Source: Lithobates sylvaticus (lineage: Eukaryota; Chordata; Amphibia; Anura; Ranidae). Taken from it: a DNA stretch of 64,000 bases. Position numbers and translations under genes: made by a program. Shown here in pieces: positions 61,901 through 63,985 of this stretch. How positions within the stretch are numbered: the first letter of the stretch is position 1; every line of letters starts with the position of its first letter. Below the pieces are notes generated by a model. That model did not search any database. It was not told the origin of the DNA and saw nothing but the letters and a program-made list of their open reading frames with translations. Location of the stretch: the NCBI GenBank assembly GCA_028564925.1, contig CM053034.1, positions 92,699,626-92,763,625 on the forward strand. The letters are read 5' to 3'.

Positions 61901-62687
61901 GTTTTCATTTTTAGGCTTTCATTCCTTTAATTTAATCTGGTAATCTGGCCAGTACGTCTGCTGTGAATGTAGCAGTTAGAGGGTTGAGAAAACACATTTA
62001 TCACTGACAGGGTGCTTGCAATTATCAGCTATTATTTATTTATGTAAAACCACTCCCTGGCTGCCATGTGAACAAGACCTTAAAATGGAGGTGGTTTTGA
62101 ACGCAAGCTGATACATAGTTCTTTATGGCTTTGCATTAAAATGTTAAAATGCTTTCTTGTTTACTGAATTATCATTTTTTTCAATCTGCACCATTCCCAA
62201 AACCGCCCTTTCAGCATGGATTGGATCCTATTACTAGCATGAGGAAAAGATAAATGTGCAACTGGTTGGTGATTTTTTATATTTTTACAGCCCATTGACT
62301 AAAACCATGTACAAGCCCCAATTCTGTAACACATGATAATTCCATTCCATTAGCGGTACTTTCATTATATTTAAATGAATGTGCCTAGCCTAATTTTTGT
62401 CATGCCAACAGTCTTTTGGCTCAGCTGCAAGGTACTGCCGAGAAGCTTAATCCATGCAAATGCACCTAAAACCCATCATCAACCTGAACAAAAGAGTGGT
62501 ATTGGTAAAAATAAGTTACCATGAGCGAGTGAAGTGAAAATGGTAATAATGACAAAATATGTTCATTGTGTCACAAAAGCTTCAATTAACAATAACCAGG
62601 GCATGTACCGTAGTTTTGATAGCTTTGCAAAACACTTACTTGTAGTTGTCTTTCCTGTAGTTGATGTTTCTGGTGTGCTGGTAACTT
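3112..62687 (-). CDS. muc2: MUC2-type gel-forming mucin, C-terminal 3,189 residues (23 exons, 5' part outside the window)
   Basis: Secreted gel-forming mucin, the structural polymer of intestinal-type mucus. Seen in the sequence: 23 exons joined by GT-AG introns with phases that agree at every junction, total 9,572 coding bases. Domain order is PTS exons, giant PTS repeat exon, Cys/PTS linker, D4 (VWD, C8, TIL), VWC-type modules and cystine knot, which is the order in vertebrate MUC2/MUC5 mucins. Matches to human MUC2 recalled from memory include CCWHWEC before D4, CVGP with PREFGE after TIL, EGGSGI, and HxCSCCxE in the knot. D4 lacks the proline of GDPH. The first exon in the window opens with two bases of a split codon, so coding sequence continues upstream. 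Exons cover about 16% of this span; the rest is repeat-rich intron. Frogs may have several muc2-like paralogues, so strict orthology is inferred; the family is certain. Confidence 0.93.
3826..3949 (-). CDS. muc2: muc2 exon: cystine knot, first half
   Basis: 124 bp, two bases + 40 codons + two bases: IEKSTGCKAYQDYDYLYDNN, CQSKEKVKIARCDGLCETLS. The CxGxC core of the C-terminal cystine knot (CTCK) is clear (MUC2: HCSGSCGTFVMYSA). The acceptor is ATCCAG and the donor GTAAGT. Confidence 0.95.
4370..4431. repeat. (AC)n(AT)n microsatellite
   Basis: About five AC units run into about 25 AT units. A G homopolymer of 22 bp (4870-4891) lies in the same intron. The short open frames across this run are translation artefacts. 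Confidence 0.95.
4937..5394. mobile_element. MITE with TAAAG-type inverted ends
   Basis: Starts TAAAGTGGTTGTAAACC and ends GGCTTTACTTCCTCTTTA, imperfect inverted ends. It contains internal hairpins, one near 5309-5342 with arms AATGAGCTAGTATGC / GCATACTAGCTCATT. The interior is GC-rich, in contrast to the flanks. It belongs to the broad frog repeat group that also gives the copies at 18690, 52195 and 60317, though its interior differs. Confidence 0.7.
5912..5951 (-). CDS. muc2: muc2 exon: 40-bp end of VWC module
   Basis: 40 bp, 13 codons + one base: GTIEVLPNGCCKI, with the split Cys codon completed by the next exon. It matches MUC2 GSITFMPNGCCKTC. The acceptor is ATTGCAG and the donor GTGAGT. 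I found it by searching for the missing CCKxC motif, and its phases fit both neighbours. Confidence 0.94.
6561..6686 (-). CDS. muc2: muc2 exon: VWC-type module 3
   Basis: 126 bp, 42 codons: PGENKYSEDNCTMHSCTMIK, DQFITSISSISCPAFNEENC, EP. It matches MUC2 PGDFKSDPKNNCTFFSCVKI...ISSVSNITCPNFDASIC. Both ends are in phase 0. The acceptor follows a long T run ending TTTAG, and the donor is GTAAGT. Confidence 0.96.
6913..6986. repeat. (TA)n microsatellite at the 3' end of a LINE
   Basis: About 37 TA units directly abut the terminus of the CR1-like LINE (6986-8143). It may have grown from the LINE tail or insertion site. Length is likely to vary between individuals. Confidence 0.95.
6986..8143 (-). 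mobile_element. CR1-like LINE, 3' part, degenerate
   Basis: Minus-strand reverse transcriptase remnants in three pieces: VDVVYLDFSKAFETVPHKRL (about 8050-8130), SVLGPILFNLFISDLEDG with a decayed FADD box (7803-8039), and MRFNVEKCKIMHLG...LGVLVDDRL...LYKTLVWLYLEYAVQFW (7396-7770). The 5' part is missing, as in most LINE copies. The 3' end reads CATAGTTACATAGTAGG on the plus strand, a common frog repeat terminus. Frame changes between the pieces mean no RT is made. Confidence 0.85.
8590..8890. repeat. dispersed repeat related to the TTAAAG...CTTTAA MITE group
   Basis: Two tandem similar blocks carry GGGATTTCCCATTATTCC / GGAGATTTCCCCTCACTTCC and CTTCAACAGG. Similar wording recurs at 19214-19625, 34604-34919 and 36850-37135. 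Ends are not resolved here. Confidence 0.45.
9068..9520. repeat. dispersed repeat, copy 1 (pair with 48725-49085)
   Basis: Shares blocks such as TAAGTGATCA, CTCTGTTC-CAGCTG, CAGAGGGACTGG, TTTCACACAAAGGAAGCAAT and ACAAGTACATGGTACAAC with 48725-49085 in the same order and orientation. No termini or coding potential are seen, so the family is unassigned. A run of G (about 9288-9297) interrupts it. Confidence 0.65.
9992..10087 (-). CDS. muc2: muc2 exon: Cys-rich segment between VWC-type modules
   Basis: 96 bp, 32 codons: GFELKQRTNDCCGVCEQTHC, then VLSQDGHDQLIK. It matches MUC2 GFELMEAPGECCKKCEQTHC. Both ends are in phase 0. The acceptor is TTTGCAG and the donor GTATGT. The 5' flanking intron (10088-14662) holds the L1-in-MITE nest. 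Confidence 0.96.
10710..13472 (-). mobile_element. L1-type LINE, 5'-truncated, with open 782-codon ORF2 remnant
   Basis: The minus strand is open from the truncation point near 13472 to the stop at 11112-11114. It reads GMDGLPVEIYK, SYRPISLLTSDVKILAKVLA, LSLDAQKAFDMVEWEYL, SRGTRQGCPLSPLLFALAVE and the catalytic box ALYADDALIF, then a C-terminal CPRC...HMLWRCP zinc-finger-like motif. The endonuclease domain is missing. The 3' UTR holds long simple-sequence runs (C, A and AAT) and an oligo(A) tail seen as T at 10710-10720. A 10-bp target duplication, AAGCGCCTCT, lies at 10700-10709 and 13473-13482. The long uninterrupted frame suggests a recent insertion. Confidence 0.93.
10842..11000. repeat. 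simple-sequence block in the L1 3' UTR
   Basis: A C homopolymer of about 20 bp is followed by alternating A runs and AAT triplets. It belongs to the L1 3' region. Open frames through it are artefacts. Confidence 0.9.
14663..14782 (-). CDS. muc2: muc2 exon: VWC-type module 2
   Basis: 120 bp, exactly 40 codons: PGAPVYSDKCQNCVCSENAS, then IEIQCTHVQCNIQCSV. It matches MUC2 PGSPVYSSKCQDCVC...ACTHVPCNTSCSP. Both ends are in phase 0. The acceptor is TCTGCAG and the donor GTAAGT. Confidence 0.96.
15290..15445. mobile_element. Penelope-like element terminal fragment
   Basis: Contains TCCAATAAAAGACAGGG and AAGCCAATGTGTTTTGGGGG followed by CCCCAATCAGCAGGG, a pattern I associate with termini of vertebrate Penelope-like elements. 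No coding sequence remains here. The call rests on resemblance and on the nearby RT fragment. Confidence 0.4.
15781..15821 (-). CDS. muc2: muc2 exon: 41-bp link to VWC-type module 2
   Basis: 41 bp, two bases + RKKVCVREQAEYL. Human MUC2 has SKGVCVHGNAEYQ in the same place, just before PGSPVYSSKCQDC. The acceptor is TTTTGCAG and the donor GTAAGA. It lies between two Penelope-like fragments in the flanking introns. Confidence 0.94.
15960..16640 (-). mobile_element. Penelope-like retroelement remnant (RT fragment)
   Basis: Minus-strand fragments read ISFLDTWISI with LFTKPTDRNQLLHFTSF (16078-16281) and MYTNFQHDLGI with LTNNYFLLKYQHFLQIRGGS (16374-16592), matching core RT wording of Penelope-like elements (FLDxxI, KPTDRNxLLHxxSFHP, LYTNIPH). 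The copy is short and broken, an old fossil. The 5' region and any GIY-YIG endonuclease are not seen. Confidence 0.75.
17097..17201 (-). CDS. muc2: muc2 exon: Cys-rich inter-module segment
   Basis: 105 bp, two bases + 34 codons + one base: CDTKKCSMNPPICDLGYEAI, then GHCCTVYTC. It matches MUC2 CNTSLCKEKPSVCPLGFEV...GRCCPFYWC. The donor is GTAAGT and the acceptor AACAG. Confidence 0.95.
17202..18426. other. muc2 intron without recognised elements
   Basis: AT-rich sequence with small overlapping open frames at about 17963-18426 on both strands that show no domain or conserved motif. I see no inverted ends, tandem repeat or exon. Confidence 0.5.
18427..18604 (-). CDS. muc2: muc2 exon: VWC-type module 1
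   Basis: 178 bp, 59 codons + one base. It starts FGEEFQSACQQCVCREGGSG and continues ITCQKRQC, KCDLEGFYADV and DPCCNESVC. The CxxCxC...EGGSGI pattern matches the VWC-like module after D4 in MUC2 (CKNCVCLEGGSGIICQPKRC). Such modules help pack the mucin C-terminus. Confidence 0.96.
18690..19156. mobile_element. MITE, TTAAAGTGATTGTAAAGTC family, copy 1
   Basis: The start TTAAAGTGATTGTAAAGTC and the end GACTTTGCAACTCCTTTAA are imperfect inverted repeats. The interior shares GTTATACTTACCTGCTCT, TTTGCACAGAGCAGC, GCAAGCAGCTTGCTATGGGG and CAGAAGGCTTTT with the copy at 52195-52683. No coding sequence, so it is non-autonomous. Confidence 0.85.
19214..19625. mobile_element. MITE, TTAAAGTATAACTAAAG family, copy 1
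   Basis: Begins TTAAAGTATAACTAAAGGC and ends CTTATAGTTCTACTTTAA. Similar ends and internal blocks (ATTGCTATCTGTG, GGAAGTGAAGG, ACAGGGATTATA) occur at 34604-34919 and 36850-37135. Confidence 0.7.
19761..19792 (-). CDS. muc2: muc2 exon: 32-bp link between TIL and first VWC-type module
   Basis: 32 bp, two bases + 10 codons, CVGPDRIPRE. Human MUC2 has CVGPDNVPREFGE here. The acceptor is CTTTCAG and the donor GTATGT. It is very short but fully supported by phase on both sides and by the family motif. Confidence 0.94.
19793..21037. other. muc2 intron without recognised elements
   Basis: I see no exon, terminal inverted repeat or tandem repeat. A block at about 20600-20850 is somewhat GC-richer and may be an old repeat, but no termini are visible. 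Confidence 0.45.
21038..21150 (-). CDS. muc2: muc2 exon: D4 TIL-type segment, second part
   Basis: 113 bp, one base + 37 codons + one base. It reads PEEQSIMKSDKRVTEGCFCP, then MQFSPSLDVCVSTC. It matches human MUC2 VEGCFCPEGTMNYAPGFDVCVKTC. The acceptor is TTCCAG and the donor GTAAGT. Confidence 0.95.
22578..22673. repeat. exact 48-bp tandem duplication
   Basis: The unit starting CTAGAACCTTGTTTAACC and ending TGCTAGCACCAGT occurs twice head to tail (22578-22625, 22626-22673) with no difference that I can see. A third partial start, CTAGCACC, follows at 22674. Confidence 0.95.
22812..22881 (-). CDS. muc2: muc2 exon: D4 TIL-type segment, first part
   Basis: 70 bp, two bases + 22 codons + two bases, starting MECPSHQVYNACGSAAPRTC. 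It fits the MUC2 stretch VECPSHREYQACGPAEEPTC that starts the TIL-like module after C8. The acceptor is CATTTAG and the donor GTAAGTG. Confidence 0.95.
23017..23921. mobile_element. non-autonomous DNA transposon with GCGTTT-rich interior
   Basis: Ends TTAGGCCCCATGCACACGAG and CTCGTGTGCATTGGGCCTTA are inverted repeats of about 26 bp with few mismatches. Subterminal zones repeat GCGTTTAGACGCGTTT many times. A TTA/TAA at the very ends suggests a Harbinger-type target, but the duplication is not certain. The internal open frames (23136-23497) show no transposase motif. Confidence 0.8.
24429..24604 (-). CDS. muc2: muc2 exon: D4 C8 domain
   Basis: 176 bp, one base + 58 codons + one base. It reads IFQKCHEIVPPKDYYQACVS, then DSCHGASSNMPCTSLQHYAL, CGDHGICIDWRSQASEC, matching the C8 domain of MUC2 (LFAQCHALVPPQHYYDACVFDSC...ICLDWRN). 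I chose the acceptor TTAAAAG at 24605-24606, because it follows a long pyrimidine tract, keeps frame with CC from the previous exon and restores the conserved Phe before CH. A second AG 10 bp downstream (24595-24596) would shift the frame to an early stop. Confidence 0.95.
25338..26130. mobile_element. piggyBac-like non-autonomous transposon (TTAA ends)
   Basis: Starts TTAACCCCCCTGGCGGTAT and ends ATACCGCCAGGGAGGTTAA, inverted with one or two mismatches, each ending in TTAA. TTAA ends suit piggyBac-type target sites. The interior is GC-rich on the left and AT-rich on the right, with no coding potential. Confidence 0.8.
26219..26423 (-). CDS. muc2: muc2 exon: end of D4 VWD and linker to C8
   Basis: 205 bp, two bases + 67 codons + two bases. 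It starts TCSNDQTDDCRTSSGEIVSS, then DTWIVHDSNKPTC, a short Pro/Thr stretch, and PPSPMCDLMMG. Human MUC2 has TSDDCILPSGEIVSNC...DQWLVNDPSKPHC...PSPLCQLI. The intron upstream of this exon (26424-32559) carries the LTR element and the perfect inverted repeat. Confidence 0.96.
26739..27113 (+). repeat. 5' LTR of the LTR element
   Basis: Direct repeat of 31371-31738; TG...CA ends. It carries the promoter-like TATA motif and the polyadenylation signal. Confidence 0.9.
31371..31738 (+). repeat. 3' LTR of the LTR element
   Basis: Direct repeat of 26739-27113. It is preceded by a purine-rich tract and followed by ACTT, the presumed target duplication. Confidence 0.9.
32093..32298. repeat. nested perfect inverted repeat (34-bp outer arms, 18-bp inner arms)
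   Basis: Outer arms 32093-32126 and 32265-32298 are exact reverse complements (core CACATGATCAGGAACCACAC). Inner arms 32146-32163 and 32196-32213 are also exact (GTTGATGTGGTAAGAACT). Transcribed, it would form a two-stage hairpin. It could be a small fold-back transposon. No target duplication is obvious. Confidence 0.9.
32560..32743 (-). CDS. muc2: muc2 exon: D4 VWD domain, second part
   Basis: 184 bp, 61 codons + one base. It reads VFINGEVVGVPYKKYGVKIY, then GINHIVEIPEL, SVKVPSNVF and NTQGQC. Human MUC2 has VALPYKKYGLEVY, GINYVVDIPEL and NTKGQCGTC at the same places. The acceptor is TTTTTTGCAG and the donor GTAAGC. The overhanging G completes a Gly codon, so that CGTC, the CXXC-type motif of VWD domains, spans this junction. 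Confidence 0.97.
33141..33314. mobile_element. MITE, GGGAGATTTACTAAAACTGG family, copy 1
   Basis: Starts GGGAGATTTACTAAAACTGG and ends CTAGTTTTAATAAATCCCCC. It shares CTTCCAGGTTTTATTGTCAA and TTAATTGAACAAGCTGA with 35552-35700. Confidence 0.8.
33346..33590 (-). CDS. muc2: muc2 exon: D4 VWD domain, first part
   Basis: 245 bp, two bases + 81 codons, phase-0 end. It begins VCSGWGDHYSTFDGTYYSFQ and continues GNCTYALVEEI, DNFGIYVDNFDC and RNVIIRYETQE. The order and spacing fit the VWD fold of MUC2 D4. The expected GWGDPHYVTFDG reads GWGDHYSTFDG: the Pro codon between Asp and His is absent. In human MUC2 the Asp-Pro bond of GDPH is the autocatalytic cleavage site, so this site should be lost here. 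Confidence 0.97.
33791..34102. mobile_element. MITE with CTGGTACAC-type inverted ends
   Basis: Left end CTAAAGCCTGGTACACAC, right end GTGTACCCAGCTTAA. The right end carries TTAA and the left a degenerate CTAA, hinting at a piggyBac-like target. No coding sequence is present. Confidence 0.65.
34604..34919. mobile_element. MITE, TTAAAGTATAACTAAAG family, copy 2
   Basis: Begins TTAAAGCTAAACCATTTTG and ends CTATAGTTACACTTTAA. Related to 19214-19625; the interior is shorter. Confidence 0.6.
35354..35452 (-). pseudogene. partial duplicate of muc2 exon 35771-35945
   Basis: The minus strand reads IHINCEPPPKFLCAKGRQTV then PVPDENLCCWYW, followed by TGA. The true exon has THINCEPPPKITCANGRPPV and PVPDEDLCCWHWEC. 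Frame is kept over about 31 residues, then lost at the position of the conserved ECE. It has no acceptor and lacks the first half of the exon, so it is not expected to be spliced in. Confidence 0.9.
35552..35700. mobile_element. MITE, GGGAGATTTACTAAAACTGG family, copy 2
   Basis: Left end TTAATTTACTAAAACTGGAG, right end GTTTTAATAAATCACCCCC. It is nested in the larger MITE at 35236-35750. A third, poorer relative lies near 37780-37855. Confidence 0.75.
35771..35945 (-). CDS. muc2: muc2 exon: Cys-rich start of D4
   Basis: 175 bp, 58 codons + one base. It begins EDEVWSLCNCTKARC, continues NNTIEI and CEPPPKITCANG, and ends DLCCWHWECE. This matches human MUC2 WWLCDCFMATCKYNNTVEI...CEPPP...CCWHWEC nearly residue for residue. 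The donor GTAAGC lies only 20 bp from the end of a MITE (35236-35750). That MITE contains a degenerate copy of the second half of this exon at about 35354-35452. Confidence 0.96.
36348..36634 (-). CDS. muc2: muc2 exon: Cys linker plus short PTS segment before D4
   Basis: 287 bp, two bases + 95 codons, ending in phase 0. It starts EITSGVTDDTCYKVICDPEC and then QHWPCS, matching the MUC2 pattern GDTCYFVNCSLSC...NWSCPS. A run of about 55 Thr/Ser/Pro residues follows, then GCILDRHYK. The donor is GTTAGT, weaker than the GTAAG donors of the neighbours. Human MUC2 has a similar short PTS stretch in the same place, so this looks ancestral. Confidence 0.92.
36850..37135. repeat. dispersed repeat of the TTAAAG...CTTTAA group
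   Basis: Shares GTATTGCTATTTGTGTCCC, GTGAGGGGAAATC, GTTGTCC and GACAGTAAGTGAA with 19214-19625. Ends are worn. Confidence 0.5.
37195..37560. repeat. possible worn MITE (GCCAGCCATAGATGG end)
   Basis: Starts GTTAAGCCAGCCATAGATGG. A reversed relative of this end, ATATGGCCAGCTTAA, is seen near 61814-61828. The right terminus is not identified, so the boundary is a guess. Confidence 0.35.
37903..38091 (-). CDS. muc2: muc2 exon: end of PTS domain and start of the pre-D4 Cys-rich linker
   Basis: 189 bp, two bases + 62 codons + one base. The first roughly 45 residues are PTS. The last roughly 17 carry MCVCVYNGTSYTPG, which lines up with the human MUC2 segment CCLNDTYYAPGEE that follows its large repeat. 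The acceptor is TTTTAACAG and the donor GTAATG. The split Gly codon joins exon 36348-36634. Confidence 0.9.
38476..45213 (-). CDS. muc2: muc2 giant PTS exon (2,245 full codons) with 112-residue tandem repeats
   Basis: A single 6,738-bp exon, open throughout. The acceptor is a T-rich tract ending AACAG, and the donor GAAG|GTATTT gives a one-base overhang. The product is almost only Thr, Ser, Pro and Ala, with some Glu, Lys, His and Gly. It has no cysteine in the repeat core: the classic mucin domain that is densely O-glycosylated in the Golgi. The first roughly 300 residues (45213 to about 44315) and the last roughly 160 are non-repeated PTS. Between them lie about 16 copies of a 112-residue unit (recurring motifs TSSATTPHTSIASTPTPA, TGKTPGTTTPHTEP, TTIVTPTTSALSKTTG). 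The open frame extends about 460 bp upstream of its first Met codon (44752), as expected of an internal exon. Copy number may be mis-assembled because units are nearly identical. Confidence 0.95.
38951..44314 (-). repeat. 336-bp coding tandem repeat array (about 16 units) in the PTS exon
   Basis: Unit starts recur every 336 bp at 38951, 39287, 39623 and so on to 43991 (15 full units). A 16th unit of 324 bp ends at 44314, and a diverged partial unit follows. The period is exactly 112 codons, so copy-number change keeps the frame. Two sub-types can be told apart: type A encodes PTESTPASTTKITAPSTTASP, type B PTESIPGSTTKGATPSTTASL (each shown in shortened form). Between 41303 and 43318 they alternate A-B three times, giving a 672-bp higher-order unit. 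Units at both ends are more diverged than the core, as expected from unequal exchange. Confidence 0.95.
45374..45738. mobile_element. MITE, CCCGTACACACGGTCGGAA family, copy 1 (one end worn)
   Basis: Begins TAATGCCCCGTACACACGG. The interior matches the reverse complement of 47334-47751 over most of its length (TTGCATACACACGGTC, GAGGCTAGTA-CCAATAGCTTT, GATCTGAGCATG). The right end stops short of a clear terminal repeat. Confidence 0.8.
46289..46651. mobile_element. TIR element, CATAGCTCCCAACTGTCCC family, copy 1
   Basis: Starts CATAGCTCCCAACTGTCCCT and ends TATTGGGAGGTATG, short inverted ends. TCCCTGATTT and GTCCCTC motifs repeat inside. A second copy is at 50987-51669. Confidence 0.65.
46665..48302 (+). 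mobile_element. L2-like LINE, 3' part, split by a MITE
   Basis: Plus-strand RT remnants: LNNTALSWFKSYLTNR (about 46760-46810), a decayed YxDD region near 46940, MEEIKEWMEHNFLQLNSSKT (47028 on), then GLDYC interrupted by a MITE at 47334-47751. The frame continues after it with ALLIGIPRKS, ITPILHSLHWLPVSARIEYK and FGDRAF-like MGDRAFCAATPRLWNSLP to the stop near 48193. The 3' end is GTAAAGTGCATTATAAATAA followed by (TTA)n, the usual L2 tail. The first part has frame changes; the last 159 codons are open. Confidence 0.88.
47334..47751. mobile_element. MITE, CCCGTACACACGGTCGGAA family, copy 2 (complete)
   Basis: Ends TAATGCCCCATACACACGG and CCGTGTGTACGGGGGCTTA are inverted repeats with two mismatches. 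It sits inside the DYCNALL codons of the L2 LINE. The target duplication is either TA or TTA/TAA and cannot be settled by eye. It is opposite in orientation to copy 1. Confidence 0.88.
48576..48599 (-). CDS. muc2: muc2 micro-exon (24 bp) in the PTS region
   Basis: A 24-bp exon, two bases + SPTSSTN + one base, between a strong TCTTGCAG acceptor and a GTAAGT donor. It keeps the phase-1 pattern shared by all the PTS exons here, so skipping it would keep the frame. That makes it a candidate for alternative inclusion. It joins the giant PTS exon through an Ala codon. Confidence 0.75.
48725..49085. repeat. dispersed repeat, copy 2 (pair with 9068-9520)
   Basis: See the block order shared with 9068-9520. 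A different repeat starting AAAGGATAAGTTCACCTTT, with palindromic arms GTTACATGTTCC / GGAACATGTAAC, follows at about 49087-49300. Confidence 0.6.
50987..51669. mobile_element. TIR element, CATAGCTCCCAACTGTCCC family, copy 2, with nested hAT-like element
   Basis: Left end CATATAGTTCCCAATTATCCC and right end AGTTGGGGGTCATG match the ends of 46289-46651. Interior blocks such as AAGTGTTTCC and ACTATTCATC line up with AAGTGTTTCC and ACCTTTCATC of copy 1 on either side of the nested element at 51133-51527. Confidence 0.65.
51133..51527. mobile_element. hAT-like non-autonomous element with internal minisatellite
   Basis: Ends CAGGGGTCGCCAAACTTT and ACAGTTTGGAAACCACTG are hAT-type inverted repeats. 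The flanks CACTAAGC (51125-51132) and CACTAAAC (51528-51535) form an 8-bp target duplication with one mismatch. The interior is a tandem array, period about 33 bp, of GTTGGTGTCAGTGGGAGAAA variants from about 51205 to 51440. Confidence 0.88.
52104..52172 (-). CDS. muc2: muc2 exon: small PTS exon
   Basis: 69 bp, two bases + 22 codons + one base. It begins PDVNIGTPTTSSTV and ends PLTAPQ. The acceptor is CCTACAG and the donor GTAATT. The exon is rich in Thr, Ser and Pro and has no cysteine, so it is a linker for O-glycosylation. The one-base overhang joins the next exon (48576-48599) to form a Val codon. Confidence 0.82.
52195..52683. mobile_element. MITE, TTAAAGTGATTGTAAAGTC family, copy 2 (complete)
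   Basis: TTAAAGCGATTGTAAAGTC and GACTTTACAATCACTTTAA are inverted with one mismatch. It begins 23 bp upstream of the exon 52104-52172 acceptor on the coding strand, so it abuts that splice site's branch-point zone. Confidence 0.9.
53200..56830 (-). mobile_element. Ty3/Gypsy-like LTR retrotransposon fossil, broken
   Basis: Minus-strand relics in the family order: gag-like (near 56600-56800), aspartic protease (SCLVDNGSEVTIID, 56205-56459), reverse transcriptase (FGLTSASSIFQNLMQQ, near 55200), RNase H (IYIDKNPVAYLE, near 54400-54510) and an integrase-side tail (LHQNLLHPC, near 53340). Many breaks, at least ten. LTRs were not found. It is old. A short unrelated MITE-like piece (about 55260-55440) interrupts it. 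Confidence 0.8.
57100..58680. other. muc2 intron without recognised elements
   Basis: AT-rich sequence with a small exact duplication of ACTTAGTCCCCAATGAGCTC (near 57696 and 57717). No inverted ends, exon or protein motif seen. Confidence 0.5.
58690..59180 (-). pseudogene. decayed mucin CysD-plus-PTS exon
   Basis: The minus strand from 59180 reads CSWSQWFNASYLSFESGE, then in another frame LCENSEDIFCRAKSHPNTQL, and after a further break VNYEIQVYCCE. These follow the order of the mucin CysD domain (WTEWFD...C..P..I.CRA..P...Q.V.C...CxNYEIRVxCC). PTS-like wording follows down to 58690 (TTSESTTTTRKT, SNSAATVLTIQ). Frameshifts, stops and a missing middle of about 30 residues make it non-functional. 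No usable acceptor is seen. It lies in the 52173-62639 intron, between small PTS exons, where MUC2-type genes elsewhere carry CysD domains. Confidence 0.8.
59273..59599 (-). other. unassigned 108-codon open frame
   Basis: Open minus-strand frame containing FKFSFKAVLQLIKKILEQL and VLMKVRVSSSSRRNTEPLLG. I do not recognise a domain, and the plus strand also reads protein-like wording (NGSVFLLELEDTLTFI). It is probably part of an old repeat. Listed because it sits next to the CysD relic and is longer than its neighbours. Confidence 0.25.
60317..60785. mobile_element. MITE, TTAAAGTGATTGTAAAGTC family, copy 3
   Basis: Left end TTAAAGTGATTGTAAGGGTT, right end GGTTTACAACCCCTTTAA. The interior shares TTGCACAGAGTGGCCC and the TTGATTGACAGCAGTGGGAG block with copies 1 and 2. 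Confidence 0.85.
61605..61830. repeat. worn repeat ending ATATGGCCAGCTTAA
   Basis: The right end resembles, in reverse, the start of 37195-37560 (TTAAGCCAGCCATAGATGG). TTGGCC near 61620 could be the worn other end. Boundaries are approximate. Confidence 0.35.
62090..62325. repeat. diverged local duplicate, copy A (pair with 63755-63985)
   Basis: Shares in order GGTTTTGAACGCAAGCTGAT, TTTCTTGTTTACTGAATTAT, GGATTGGATCCTATTACTAG and ACTGGTTGG with copy B about 1.66 kb away, same orientation. It lies just downstream (in transcription) of the PTS exon 62640-62687. Confidence 0.75.
62640..62687 (-). CDS. muc2: muc2 exon: small PTS exon (most 5' in window)
   Basis: 48 bp, two bases + 15 codons + one base, reading VTSTPETSTTGKTTT. 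The acceptor is TTGCAG and the donor GTAAGT. The composition is mucin-like, 9 of 15 residues being Thr or Ser. It joins in phase to the exon at 52104-52172 across a 10.5-kb intron. The sequence alone is too short to prove coding, but the splice sites, phase and composition all agree. The preceding exon must end with one base of a codon and lies beyond 64000, or was not recognised between 62688 and 64000. Confidence 0.78.
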
Positions 62688-63341
62688 CTGCAATGTAAAG
62701 TTAATTAAATGTTTATTTGTAACCATATATTCCATGCAAATGCAATTTCAATGTATTAATAGTATATTTTTTATTTGACATGTCATTTTGTTCTTTATAA
62801 TTTCTAAACAAGCTTTTACTTTTTTAATTATCACTATAGACTTTTATTTTAAAGGTTATTTGGGTATTTTCTTAATCAAACTTTCCTTATCTCAACCCAC
62901 CATAATACTTTGCTTTCTCAAATTACTGCCTCCCAGCTGGAGATGGGGAAATATCATGGGAAGGCTGTAGGAGGCATGTGGGCAGGATTGTCAGTGGCCG
63001 ATTAGGTGATGATAAGAGAGTGCAGAATTCCACTATCTTCTAATACAGCATCAAGGTTCAGGGAGCACTCAAGGGCAGTAGGTACGTATTATGTGGGAAG
63101 GGTGCATTAGCATGAAGATTGTGCAGATCAGTTCTTGTAATGCCCACCTGGCACATCACTGTGGTCATGATTACAACATTCTAGATTAGAGGGGGTGTGC
63201 TCTTGACAGCCAGACCACTGAGGAAGTGGCTGTGTGATGGTGGACATCCTCCAGACCGGAAGATACCTGGGGCCGAAGGGCAGATCTGCAACCCTTCTTT
63301 TGTACTGTACATACAAGACTAAAAAAGTATAAAAAAAAGAC

Positions 63342-63510
63342 TTTAAATGATTTTAAAGTCTTGTTTTGTTTTTCTTCCCTTTAAAATAACAAAAATGTTA
63401 TATGTACCTGCTCAGTGCAATGTTTTTGCACAGAGCAGCCCCAATCCTCCTCTTCTCGGGTCCCCCGCCGGCACTCCTGGCTTCTCCCCTCTGCCAAGTG
63501 CCCCCATACC
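63342..63510. mobile_element. MITE, TTAAAGTGATTGTAAAGTC family, partial copy 4
   Basis: Begins TTTAAATGATTTTAAAGTC and holds TTTGCACAGAGCAGCCCC and CTTCTCGGGTCCC. It stops after CAAGTGCCCCCATA, so the right half is missing. Confidence 0.75.
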
Positions 63511-63754
63511 AATTTATTCTAATTTCAGCTCTGCTCAAGCTATTTAGTTTCAGCTCTGGAGCTTATCTGAAAAAATACTGAACTCTGCACAGCTCCAAAC
63601 AGCCATCTAGCCAGCTTCCAAATCTGGAAACACGGCTTTGCCCATAGGTATTACAGAAGAAAAAAATATGATTTTATATTACATAATACATCACTTGCTT
63701 TTAATGATTATTTTTGCAAACACCTAAAACTACCTTATAACATTTTTTGGTTGG

Positions 63755-63985
63755 GGGTTGTTTTGAACACAAGGTGATACAATGCTGAAAAGCTTCATTG
63801 TGTCTTGGTAAGAACATGTCAACTAACTTTCTTGCTTACTGAATTATATCTCTTTTCAACCACATCATTCTCAAAAGCACATTTACAACTTGGATTGGAT
63901 CATATCATCAGCATTGGGAAATGGCCAAATATACTAGTGCAAAGGGTTGGCAACTTCTAATATTTTTATGACCCTTTGACATAAA
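63755..63985. repeat. diverged local duplicate, copy B (pair with 62090-62325)
   Basis: Reads TTGTTTTGAACACAAGGTGA, TTTCTTGCTTACTGAATTAT, CTTGGATTGGATCATATCAT and AAGGGTTGG, parallel to copy A. By spacing, the counterpart of the PTS exon would lie near 64300, outside the window. Confidence 0.75.
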
